A DNA stretch of 7,504 nt from Methanosarcinaceae archaeon (GCA_030655675.1 JAUSPM010000181.1:1-7504), one strand, 5' to 3'; shown: positions 1 to 5,408, counted from the stretch's first letter. Numbers and translations: made by a program. Notes: a model not told the origin generated them from the sequence alone.

Positions 1-57
1 GTCTTTGATTTTTTGGACCGTGCTAAGAATTTCTTGAACTCTCGCATTTTTAGACAT
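1..57 (-). CDS. N-terminal fragment of an unidentified protein, cut by the window edge
   Basis: An ATG at 57-55 on the minus strand opens a frame that stays open to base 1. It gives the 19 residues MSKNARVQEILSTVQKIKD, an amphipathic, lysine-rich helical start. The only support for calling it a gene is the open frame and a well-placed TATA box (TTTATATAG, minus strand) about 29 bp upstream. That spacing would give a leaderless or nearly leaderless message, and there is no Shine-Dalgarno motif. Nineteen residues are too few to assign a family. Confidence 0.55.
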   Translation of the reverse strand, partial: MSKNARVQEILSTVQKIKD

Positions 58-81
58 TAATTGATAAATTTGTTTTTTAAA

Positions 82-90
82 CTATATAAA
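82..90 (-). promoter_or_regulatory. TATA box (box A) of the leftward gene starting at 57
   Basis: The minus strand reads TTTATATAG, centred about 29 bp from the ATG at 57. Archaeal TATA boxes lie about 25 bp upstream of transcription start, so the transcript would start within a few bases of the start codon. This fits the absence of a ribosome binding site. Confidence 0.5.
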
Positions 91-157
91 CTTTGTCTAA
101 TTTAAGTGGGTCGTATTTTCAATTTAGCCGAAAGTCATGTAATAGGGCATCCTGCAT

Positions 158-280
158 TCATTCCTCAAAAAAGTCTTTACGTTTGCGTATCTCATCCCAT
201 ACATCAAATCGATCTGGGTCACTATTGAGTTCATATTGTCTGTTTAACCTCATCATTCTAAACAGATATGTTTCAAACAT
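158..280 (-). CDS. Small 40-residue basic/acidic protein, function unknown
   Basis: A minus-strand ORF runs from ATG (280-278) to TGA (160-158). The protein begins MFETYLFRMMRLNRQ, continues with an acidic NSDPDRFDVWDE stretch and ends RKRKDFFEE. It is mostly predicted helical, highly charged, without cysteines, signal peptide or membrane segment. The main evidence for a real gene is an excellent ribosome binding site, GGGGTGAT (plus-strand 285-292), 4 nt before the ATG. Its GGTGAT core matches the 16S 3' end fully. I do not recognise the family. It could be a complete small protein or the surviving N-terminus of a decayed longer gene. The sequence after the stop has no continuing frame, and the next gene (start at 57) has its own promoter. 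Confidence 0.5.
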   Translation of the reverse strand: MFETYLFRMMRLNRQYELNSDPDRFDVWDEIRKRKDFFEE

Positions 281-284
281 ATTA

Positions 285-292
285 ATCACCCC
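285..292 (-). promoter_or_regulatory. Shine-Dalgarno site of the 40-residue gene
   Basis: The minus strand reads GGGGTGAT followed by a 4-nt spacer (TAAT) and ATG. It is the best ribosome binding site in the left half of the window, where the other starts appear leaderless, and it is what makes the small ORF credible. Confidence 0.5.
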
Positions 293-392
293 ATCTCATT
301 ATGCTGAATGTAATAAAATTTGACTTTTCTTTCAATCAAATGATATATCTTCGAGTAAGAAGTCTATATTATTGCTTCTTTATATGTCGTTA

Positions 393-420
393 AGAAACAA
401 AGTTCCATAACATTGTTTCT
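393..420. repeat. 28-bp imperfect palindrome (hairpin or operator)
   Basis: AGAAACAA (393-400) pairs with TTGTTTCT (413-420). After one A/A mismatch the stem continues GTT/AAC around a CCAT loop, giving 11 pairs over 28 bases. It lies in non-coding DNA between two leftward transcription units. It could be a protein-binding site or an RNA hairpin. There is no T-tract on either side, so a simple intrinsic terminator is less likely. Confidence 0.5.
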
Positions 421-557
421 AATAATAGATATTACAAGATTAGGAATACATCAACAAGACTAATCATGAAGGGGGCTGTTTTTGAATATAGCCGTTTTGG
501 AGGTGTGACAAAAATTATTGCGCGGGTGTTGTTTGCTTAAGTTTTTGAATATTAGAG

Positions 558-577
558 GTGCATGCCACGCATGTCAC
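558..577. repeat. Hairpin spanning the stop codon of the ATPase gene
   Basis: GTGCATGC (558-565) faces GCATG-T-CAC (569-577) across a CAC loop: eight pairs with one bulged T. The stop codon (576-574, minus strand) lies in the stem. It could help end transcription or protect the 3' end, but no U-tract follows on the minus strand. Confidence 0.35.
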
Positions 578-2061
578 AATACCCTCTGAGACTTCCCTAG
601 TCCTACAAGAAAAACAGAGACAGGTATGAATGTTACATCATCAATGATCTCAAATTGGTTCTTTGTGAGGACTATATCTTTATCGGTTTCAAGGATACGT
701 GTGATCTCTTTGATATCAACTTCTTCCCTGTATTTTACTTCAATGCCGAGATATCCGTCTTCGCTTCCCTTGTAGATAAAATCAATTTCCTTGCCGGTTC
801 TTGCGTAATACATCCACAGGAATGTTTTCCACTCTTTTAGGTATGGGATCTCTTTTGTCTGAGCAAGGTGATTTGCAACCATACCTTCAATCAAAATATC
901 CTTGTTCTTTAAGATTATTTTTTCTGTGGTTGAATAGCCATCTTCTCCGGACAATAATGCAGCAACGCTATAGTGTACGAAAGGATTTGCAAAATATATC
1001 TTCTTGTCACCTTTAATTCTCGCACTTTTTTTGGTAAAATCGTATGAACTCACAATCTCTATCAGAAGTGAGTTCTCAAAAAGTTCAAGATATTCTATGA
1101 TGGTCTGATGGGAAATATCCAGGCTTTTCTCCATTTTTGTGAAACTGTATCGGCTGGAATATTTTACTGAAATGTCTTTCAAGATAGATTTTGCTGTGAC
1201 CTCACTTCTTCCAATTTTTGTGATATCCCCCAGAATGACCCTGATGAACCTTTCATATACATTCGGACTGATGTTTTCATTTTTATTGATATATTTTTGA
1301 GTCAGATAGTCATTTATCACCACAGGTATGCCACCGGTCAGTGTGTATGTTGCAAACAACCAATCCAGTTCCTCTTTGAAAGGCAGGATATCCTTTATCG
1401 AACCTGGGTCGAAATTATCTAGGTCGATCTGGTTCCTTTCGATTGCAAATTTCAATCCATCCAGAGCATCTTTAAGTTCCTGCGATTCAATATGAACTGA
1501 CAATTGGTCTATGGATTGGAATACGAAATCCCTAAAATTAAGGGGTTTAAAATAGTATTCATTGCCTTCCACTCTTCTACCCGGCAGCCGCTCTGTCTTT
1601 TCTTTAAGTTTAATCGGATTTGAGCCTGTTGCAACTATTATCAGCCTGTCAATGTAATTGCTGTCTGCAATATTTTTAAGTTCAAGTACCCAGTCCTTTA
1701 GATATGTAATTTCATCAAGGAAAAGGTATAGTGTTTGTGCTTCAACATTTTGTTGTATAAAATTAGAGATCAGGTTGTGAAGTTCTTTCCTTGATGAAAG
1801 TCTGTCACAGGACATATACAATATTGTGCCACTATCAACCTCATTTTCAAGAAGACTGCGGATTGTTTGTTTTATGTAGGTGGTTTTCCCAATTTGTCTC
1901 ATACCTCTTATTATGTAGATATTTCCATTTTTGAGATCGATCGGTTTTCGTTTGTATTCAATAAACGCATCATTTAATTCCTTAAGATGCCGATCGTAGT
2001 TATGGAACCGGTCTCCAAATTTCCACCATGAATTTTCTCTTGATATATCTTCAAATCGCAT
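574..2061 (-). CDS. AAA-type ATPase with C-terminal DUF4143 / PD-(D/E)XK-like domain
   Basis: A 495-residue P-loop ATPase of the archaeal/bacterial AAA_14-DUF4143 kind. Visible motifs: Walker A GMRQIGKTT (53-61), Walker B LYLFLDE (111-117), a sensor-1-like ATGSN (144-148), and the family signature RLPGRR (158-163) followed by FKPLNF (171-176). A winged-helix-like segment lies around 285-335. The C-terminal part (about 358-495) shows ANPFVHYS, then E392, EID (425-427) and EVK (441-443), spaced like a PD-(D/E)XK nuclease fold. About 45 extra acidic/polar residues at 188-232 make it longer than the roughly 400 usual for the family. No signal peptide or membrane segment; cytoplasmic. Family members are abundant in archaea and mostly uncharacterised. 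Nuclease or defence activity is inference. The ATG follows a TATA box by about 24 bp with no ribosome binding site, suggesting leaderless expression. It is divergent from the AbiE-like pair. Confidence 0.88.
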   Translation of the reverse strand: MRFEDISRENSWWKFGDRFHNYDRHLKELNDAFIEYKRKPIDLKNGNIYIIRGMRQIGKTTYIKQTIRSLLENEVDSGTILYMSCDRLSSRKELHNLISNFIQQNVEAQTLYLFLDEITYLKDWVLELKNIADSNYIDRLIIVATGSNPIKLKEKTERLPGRRVEGNEYYFKPLNFRDFVFQSIDQLSVHIESQELKDALDGLKFAIERNQIDLDNFDPGSIKDILPFKEELDWLFATYTLTGGIPVVINDYLTQKYINKNENISPNVYERFIRVILGDITKIGRSEVTAKSILKDISVKYSSRYSFTKMEKSLDISHQTIIEYLELFENSLLIEIVSSYDFTKKSARIKGDKKIYFANPFVHYSVAALLSGEDGYSTTEKIILKNKDILIEGMVANHLAQTKEIPYLKEWKTFLWMYYARTGKEIDFIYKGSEDGYLGIEVKYREEVDIKEITRILETDKDIVLTKNQFEIIDDVTFIPVSVFLVGLGKSQRVL

Positions 2062-2080
2062 ATTTGATAATTGTATTTAC

Positions 2081-2089
2081 TAAATATAG
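2081..2089 (-). promoter_or_regulatory. TATA box of the ATPase gene
   Basis: The minus strand reads CTATATTTA, centred 24 bp before the ATG at 2061. The expected transcription start therefore falls at or beside the start codon. The bases just before the ATG (ATCAAAT) contain no ribosome binding motif, in line with a leaderless transcript. Confidence 0.5.
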
Positions 2090-2092
2090 CAT

Positions 2093-2160
2093 TTTTGGTA
2101 AGTGCGATTACCAAATGTGCACAAATTTGGCAATTTGGCTTACCAAAAGAGTTCATTTGG
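2093..2160. repeat. Cluster of TTTGG/CCAAA inverted and direct repeats upstream of the ATPase promoter
   Basis: Six copies of TTTGG or its complement sit in 67 bp: TTTGG at 2094, 2126, 2134 and 2156, CCAAA at 2111 and 2143. Two copies extend to a perfect 10-bp inverted repeat, TTTTGGTAAG (2093-2102) and CTTACCAAAA (2139-2148). TTTGGTAA/TTACCAAA also forms a tighter pair (2094-2101, 2108-2115). The cluster lies immediately upstream of the ATPase TATA box, where an archaeal activator or repressor would bind. A regulator role is inference. Confidence 0.5.
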
Positions 2161-2247
2161 AGTTTAATAAATATACTTATAACCCCACATTCATGAACAA
2201 TATCATTTGTGCTGTTTTTCTTTCCGGGTCTTGGATGCAGCATTGGT

Positions 2248-2323
2248 TATCACTGATAAGGTTATATCGTTATCACTTTAAAAAGATACATATCACTGAT
2301 AAGTTTATATATGTATCACTATA
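2248..2323 (+). repeat. 43-bp-period tandem repeat carrying TATCAC operator boxes
   Basis: A 33-nt unit at 2248-2280 recurs at 2291-2323 with 28 of 33 bases identical. Each unit has TATCACTGATAAG, a TTATAT core, and a second TATCAC. The four TATCAC boxes start at 2248, 2271, 2291 and 2314, spaced 23, 20 and 23 bp, close to two helical turns each, so a bound protein would sit on one face. TATCACTGATA is itself palindromic around its central C. The array leads straight into the promoter of the AbiE-like operon. Likely operators for its winged-helix first gene product (inference). Confidence 0.7.
2304..2311 (+). promoter_or_regulatory. TATA box of the AbiE-like operon
   Basis: TTTATATA, centred about 31 bp before the ATG at 2339, predicts a transcript starting near 2334 with at most a few leader bases. 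No ribosome binding site precedes the ATG. The box is embedded in the second copy of the tandem repeat, so repressor binding would block TBP access. Confidence 0.6.
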
Positions 2324-2331
2324 TAGTGATA
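2314..2331. promoter_or_regulatory. Perfect 18-bp palindromic operator
   Basis: TATCACTATATAGTGATA is identical to its reverse complement. Allowing one mismatched pair, the symmetry extends to 2310-2335. It lies exactly between the TATA box and the start codon, covering the expected transcription start, the classic place for an archaeal repressor. Its left half is the fourth TATCAC box of the array. Autoregulation by the downstream winged-helix protein is the simplest reading. Confidence 0.65.
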
Positions 2332-2338
2332 TATACAA

Positions 2339-3376
2339 ATGATAAATAAAAAATCGAATGAATTTGATAAAATCCTAGATTATACAAAGAATTATCTGGG
2401 AATTTCATCTGATTCCATAAATGCTGATGTAAGTACATTATATGAATATTATTCGATTGATCTCCCCCTTCGTCCAGATGTGGTACTGGAAGAGAATGGA
2501 ACTATATATTTTATAGAAATAAAATCAAAAGCTACAGTCGATACAGTTGCAAGAATGAATCTCTTTCGTGCTCTATGGTCACAGAATGGAAGTACAAGAA
2601 GTATTCATTTAGTTATCGTTGCAAAATCATTTTCCGAGGGAGTAAAGCGAATAATAGACCACATGGATATTACTATGCTAAAGCTTCCATGGTCATTTAA
2701 ACCCGATATTGAGAATAAATTTAGCGCAAAAACTCATCGAATAACATCGGATAAATCGTGGAAAATAGTATCTCGTTTATTGAAGGAGAAAAATACTTCA
2801 ATACGGCAATTATCACTTCTAGAAAATGTATCATATGGATGGGCACACAAAACAATCCAAGCATTAATTCAGCAAAATATTGTGAAACAGGATTACAATT
2901 ATGTAAGCATCTCAAATGTGGATAAACTACTGAATGGTGTTGCATGGGAACGTCCGCTTATGGGCCTTAAAAGTTATGAAGTCCAAATTTCTTTTAGTGA
3001 ATCCATGCATGCAGCAAGAAAAATCACAGAAGCTTTTGCAATGCAGGATAACATGCCTGTGGGATTCACCTCATATACGGCAGCAACACTTTACACAGGT
3101 TATGGAGTACGGAATGATGCCGTTTATTTATACTTAAAAGATGAGCATATTGATTTTTTTCGAGAATTATTTGAATCTCACCAATTTGAACCTCAATCGG
3201 AAAATGGCATAAAGGCAATAATCTACCGACCTGACAGGGACGTTTTTCAGGATACTCAGGTAAAAGAGGACATCAGGATAGTGTCTGCATCACAAACACT
3301 TCTAGATTTAGCGGGAATGGGATATTCTGCAATGGACATTACAAAAGAAATGGTTTTGATGTATGATGCAATATAA
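2339..3376 (+). CDS. PD-(D/E)XK-like domain fused to winged helix and AbiEi-like antitoxin domain
   Basis: A 345-residue protein in three parts. Residues 1-125 look like a restriction-endonuclease fold: E36, then RPD (45-47), twelve residues, then EIK (60-62), followed by a helix rich in R/F/L. That is a complete PD-X12-EXK signature. Residues about 138-192 form a winged helix (DKSWKIVSRLL, then TSIRQLSLLENVSYGWAHKT). Residues about 210-345 resemble the AbiEi C-terminal domain: FTSYTAATLYTGYG, a YLYLKDE strand, IIYRPDRDVF, and IRIVSASQTLLDLAGMG near the end. AbiEi proteins are DNA-binding antitoxins of type IV toxin-antitoxin systems and repress their own promoter. The downstream, overlapping nucleotidyltransferase gene fits that pairing. 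The N-terminal nuclease-like domain is the unusual part; whether it cuts DNA or only binds is unknown. Start: ATG 2339 just after the operator, no ribosome binding site. Confidence 0.75.
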   Translation: MINKKSNEFDKILDYTKNYLGISSDSINADVSTLYEYYSIDLPLRPDVVLEENGTIYFIEIKSKATVDTVARMNLFRALWSQNGSTRSIHLVIVAKSFSEGVKRIIDHMDITMLKLPWSFKPDIENKFSAKTHRITSDKSWKIVSRLLKEKNTSIRQLSLLENVSYGWAHKTIQALIQQNIVKQDYNYVSISNVDKLLNGVAWERPLMGLKSYEVQISFSESMHAARKITEAFAMQDNMPVGFTSYTAATLYTGYGVRNDAVYLYLKDEHIDFFRELFESHQFEPQSENGIKAIIYRPDRDVFQDTQVKEDIRIVSASQTLLDLAGMGYSAMDITKEMVLMYDAI

Positions 3377-4112
3377 CCAAATGAGCAATATAGCCCGATT
3401 TTCTTTCGATGAATTGGATGTCATTACTCGGTATCTTCATGATAAAGAAGACCATGATAATCCGACGACTGTACTCATTGGTGGTTGGGCAGTTGATTCA
3501 TATAACCCTTGGTTCGGATCAATCGATATAGACCTCATAACAAATAATCATACACGAGAGAGTTTAATGTATTATCTACGTGAAAATCGTGGTTTTATGC
3601 CATATAGGCTGGCGGGATTGCCAGCGAGTGTAAAAAAAGATACTGAAGCAGGTCCGGTGATTATTGATTTTGCAACTCGGCAAAGACCTTATCCTTTTGA
3701 AGGAGGGAATATAAAATTAGATTTCAGTATTCTTGACGGGAACACAGAAACAAGGACAATTCGAGGCGGCATTGAAATGGCAGTGCCAAATCTGGCAACA
3801 TTACTTATTTTAAAATTGAAGGCAGTATGGGATCGCAATTATAGAATTGTTAATGGAACAAGTGATGATGTTGAATGGGAAACCGGGAAGCTTGTAAAAG
3901 ATCATGCAGATATTCTTGCATTAATTGATTCCAATTATGGTGAGAATCAGATTGAAATCTCCGTACTGGGTGAATTATTAGAAAAGTATCCATTTCTCGA
4001 AGAATCTCTGACTTCAGTATATGATTCGGACGAAGGTATTGAGAAATATGGCAGAATGTCACAAAATGATGCTAAAAGTATCATTGACAAGATGATATCC
4101 TTAATTCATTAA
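3363..4112 (+). CDS. AbiEii-like nucleotidyltransferase, probable type IV toxin
   Basis: A 249-residue protein with a DNA polymerase-beta-like nucleotidyltransferase core. TVLIGGWAVDSY (36-47) followed by SIDIDLI (53-59) matches the hGG...DhDh signature, with D55 and D57 as the metal-binding pair. The third acidic residue may be D102 (VIIDF) or D120 (KLDF). Downstream, LKLKAVWDR (150-158) and KDHADILAL (179-187) resemble the K..A..R...KD..D helix motif of AbiEii/DUF1814 proteins, with about 20 extra residues between the halves. AbiEii-type toxins transfer nucleotides, in some relatives to tRNA acceptor ends. The substrate here is not predictable. The ATG at 3363 overlaps the upstream gene by 14 bp; an in-frame ATG at 3381, 4 nt past the upstream stop, is an alternative. 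Neither has a ribosome binding site, so translational coupling is likely. Cytoplasmic. Confidence 0.78.
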   Translation: MMQYNQMSNIARFSFDELDVITRYLHDKEDHDNPTTVLIGGWAVDSYNPWFGSIDIDLITNNHTRESLMYYLRENRGFMPYRLAGLPASVKKDTEAGPVIIDFATRQRPYPFEGGNIKLDFSILDGNTETRTIRGGIEMAVPNLATLLILKLKAVWDRNYRIVNGTSDDVEWETGKLVKDHADILALIDSNYGENQIEISVLGELLEKYPFLEESLTSVYDSDEGIEKYGRMSQNDAKSIIDKMISLIH

Positions 4113-4201
4113 AGGCAAACATTGCGACAATACACCCAATGCTCTACGATAGGAACATATATGCTAAAATAAGAAAGTGTTTTGAATTTTATATAATAGA
4201 A

Positions 4202-4273
4202 AGCCTCGGGTGGGATTTGAACCCACGATCTCGTCCTTACCAAGGACGCGCTATACCCCTAGGCCACCGAGGC
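4202..4273 (-). tRNA. trnT: tRNA-Thr (anticodon GGU)
   Basis: A 72-nt cloverleaf on the minus strand. The acceptor stem GCCTCGG/CCGAGGC is perfect, as are the anticodon stem CGTCC/GGACG around loop TTGGTAA (anticodon GGT) and the T arm GTGGG-TTCAAAT-CCCAC. The variable loop has 5 nt, the discriminator base is T, and CCA is not encoded, so it is added after transcription. The D stem is weak: positions 10-25 and 11-24 pair, but 12-23 is C/A and 13-22 is T/T. It decodes ACC/ACU. It marks the junction between the AT-rich accessory half and the housekeeping half; its 3' end faces the accessory side, the usual orientation for tRNA-targeted integration. Confidence 0.93.
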
Positions 4274-4300
4274 ACTCGAATAAGGTAGGGATGTGCTGCC

Positions 4301-4306
4301 ATTAAT
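4301..4306 (-). promoter_or_regulatory. Possible box A of the tRNA-Thr gene
   Basis: ATTAAT lies about 30 bp upstream of the tRNA 5' end and is the only AT-rich hexamer at the right distance. A weak match to an archaeal TATA box. Confidence 0.3.
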
Positions 4307-4347
4307 ACTCCGAATCAATTATGAATGTTTCGGTTGAGGGCGGAATC

Positions 4348-4860
4348 TCATAAGTCCCATCGATCATCCACAGGCATTTGCTCATTTATCCACATAAGCA
4401 CATCACCATTGTGAACTATCCTGTATGAACGCGAAAGTACAGACTCGCACCCAAACAAACTCACACCTTTTACCATCTCGATCCCATCAAAGTCACGGCG
4501 CGTTTCAATACCATGCTCCCTCAAAATCTTCCCTATTGGAATGTCTGCACGCATCATGTCCTGGCGCACCATTTCTGGCATCCTGTCAATCGGAGCAAGG
4601 GATTTCGCATAAACGTAGGGCACACCGTCAGCGACCAGTGTCACGATGCGACAATTCACATCATCTCCAACATCAATATCGAAAAGAGATGCCATAGAAT
4701 CATCTGCAGGTACTTGGTGTTGATCCTCAGTCACAACCGTGACATCATGCCTGGTCATGATCTCAAGCAGAAACGTCACCGAACCATCAGTTCCTGCACA
4801 TACCCTCAGACATGTAGGGATGTCAAATTTCCTGAGTTTATCTAAAAAATCGGTATTCAC
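4348..4860 (-). CDS. DUF98 / chorismate pyruvate-lyase-like protein
   Basis: A protein of about 170 residues resembling the archaeal DUF98 family (UbiC-like fold). Family-like motifs, numbered from the longer GTG start at 4869: LRVCAGTDGSVTFLLEIMT (21-39), IGKILREHGIETRR (112-125), and a C-terminal LSRSYRIVHNGDVLMWINEQMP (145-166), whose E163 could be the catalytic acid by analogy with UbiC. UbiC-type enzymes release 4-hydroxybenzoate from chorismate. In methanogens a phenol or aniline precursor of this kind is needed for methanopterin, so that role is plausible but inferred. Start choice: the GTG at 4860 has GGTGA 5 nt upstream (4870-4866), while the GTG at 4869 has none, so I prefer 4860. 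It lies 46 bp downstream of the DUF5611-like gene on the same strand, probably co-transcribed. Base composition is clearly richer in GC than the accessory genes to the left. Confidence 0.75.
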   Translation of the reverse strand: MNTDFLDKLRKFDIPTCLRVCAGTDGSVTFLLEIMTRHDVTVVTEDQHQVPADDSMASLFDIDVGDDVNCRIVTLVADGVPYVYAKSLAPIDRMPEMVRQDMMRADIPIGKILREHGIETRRDFDGIEMVKGVSLFGCESVLSRSYRIVHNGDVLMWINEQMPVDDRWDL

Positions 4861-4865
4861 GATGC

Positions 4866-4870
4866 TCACC
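4866..4870 (-). promoter_or_regulatory. Ribosome binding site that decides the DUF98-like start
   Basis: GGTGA on the minus strand, 5 nt before the GTG at 4860. It overlaps the alternative GTG at 4869, which would otherwise be taken as the start, so the longer form lacks a binding site. Confidence 0.5.
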
Positions 4871-4906
4871 GAGGTTAGATGTAACTACAGTGGTGAATAA
4901 GACACA

Positions 4907-5218
4907 TCATTTGCTGACTTCTTTCTTAGCAGCCTTCAAGCGCTCTTTAGCCGGGAATCCAGTAGCTTTTAACAAGAAATCTCTATATCTTTTGTTCGAA
5001 TCAAGAATTACCTTATCGTCTGTGACAGATTTATCATAAATCGGGTCCACAGCAAGTTTTTTTCCTTCAATCCATACTGCTAAGTTTGAGAACACGCCGT
5101 ATGATGTCACAATCTTATCCCCTTCACGGGTAATCTCGCTCGGGAAATATTCTTCAAGAGCAGAATATATCCTTTCACTTTCAGGCGTGAATCCGCGTTT
5201 TATTTTATATTCTTGCAT
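4907..5218 (-). CDS. Small DUF5611-like conserved archaeal protein
   Basis: A 103-residue cytoplasmic protein starting MQEYKIKRGFTPESERIY. A mixed alpha/beta core follows, with FPSEITREGDKIVTSYGVFS and LAVWIEGKKLAVDP, then NKRYRDFLLKATGFPAKERL and a lysine-rich tail ending EVSK. The KRGF start and the ATGF-AKERL tail resemble what I recall of the DUF5611 family of methanogens; its function is unknown to me. The basic tail could contact nucleic acid. Start choice: the ATG at 5218 rather than the TTG three codons upstream at 5227. Neither has a strong ribosome binding site (TTGAT lies just before). It precedes the DUF98-like gene by 46 bp and diverges from hacA across a 190-bp AT-rich control region. 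Confidence 0.72.
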   Translation of the reverse strand: MQEYKIKRGFTPESERIYSALEEYFPSEITREGDKIVTSYGVFSNLAVWIEGKKLAVDPIYDKSVTDDKVILDSNKRYRDFLLKATGFPAKERLKAAKKEVSK

Positions 5219-5408
5219 TGTAATCAACTAACCATTATTGTTAATGTGAATTAAAGTTTACTTAATCTTACTTTAGTATCAATTATATTTCACTACCATA
5301 TTCTCCGTTAATCTCATATCAAATAAAAGCGATTAACCCACCTATACATAATACTGACATTAACACTAACAATTAACATTAATATTACATTATCCAAGGT
5401 GTTCGTAA
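5219..5408. promoter_or_regulatory. Divergent control region between the DUF5611-like gene and hacAB
   Basis: A very AT-rich 190-bp spacer with no ORF. TGTTAATGT (5239-5247) and ACATTAACA (5357-5365) form a 9-bp inverted repeat near the two ends, and a related TTAACATTAA lies at 5373-5382. Candidate TATA boxes are TATACATAA (5343-5351) for hacA, giving a leader of about 35 nt, and AAATATAATT (minus strand, about 5281-5290) for the leftward gene. The hacA ribosome binding site is AGGTG (5397-5401), 7 nt before its ATG. The shared TTAACA-type motif may be a common operator (inference). Confidence 0.4.

Larger units (their letters stand above)
281..573. other. Gene-poor AT-rich stretch
   Basis: No convincing coding frame on either strand. 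It contains the 28-bp imperfect palindrome at 393-420, and its right end meets the hairpin at the 3' end of the ATPase gene. A 24-codon plus-strand frame at 466-540 has no supporting site. The stretch may be a remnant of decayed genes. Confidence 0.5.

Noticed and set aside
93..323. 76-codon plus-strand frame
   Set aside because: Serine- and cysteine-rich, low-complexity translation without a start signal. It lies antisense to the better-supported 40-residue gene.
466..540. 24-codon plus-strand frame starting MKGAVFEYSRFGG
   Set aside because: Very short, with no ribosome binding site or promoter. Possibly a remnant, but nothing supports expression.
2093..2115. TTTGGTAA/TTACCAAA hairpin considered as a terminator
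   Set aside because: It sits directly upstream of the ATPase TATA box, between two divergent promoters where no transcript should end, and lacks a T-tract on the relevant side.
2248..2331. Tandem repeats considered as a small CRISPR array
   Set aside because: Only two imperfect 33-nt units with a 10-bp gap, embedded in a promoter. The conserved spacing of a short box fits operators, not repeats with variable spacers.
2028..2342. 104-codon plus-strand frame, and the 89-codon minus-strand frame at 1974-2243, spanning the divergent control region
   Set aside because: Both run through the TATA boxes and repeat clusters and partly overlap the ATPase gene. They have no ribosome binding site or recognisable motif, and the composition is that of AT-rich non-coding DNA.
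4113..4201. Spacer between the nucleotidyltransferase gene and the tRNA, examined for an attachment-site copy of the tRNA 3' end
   Set aside because: No repeat of the T-arm or acceptor sequence is visible; only AT-rich runs that may end transcription of the tRNA.
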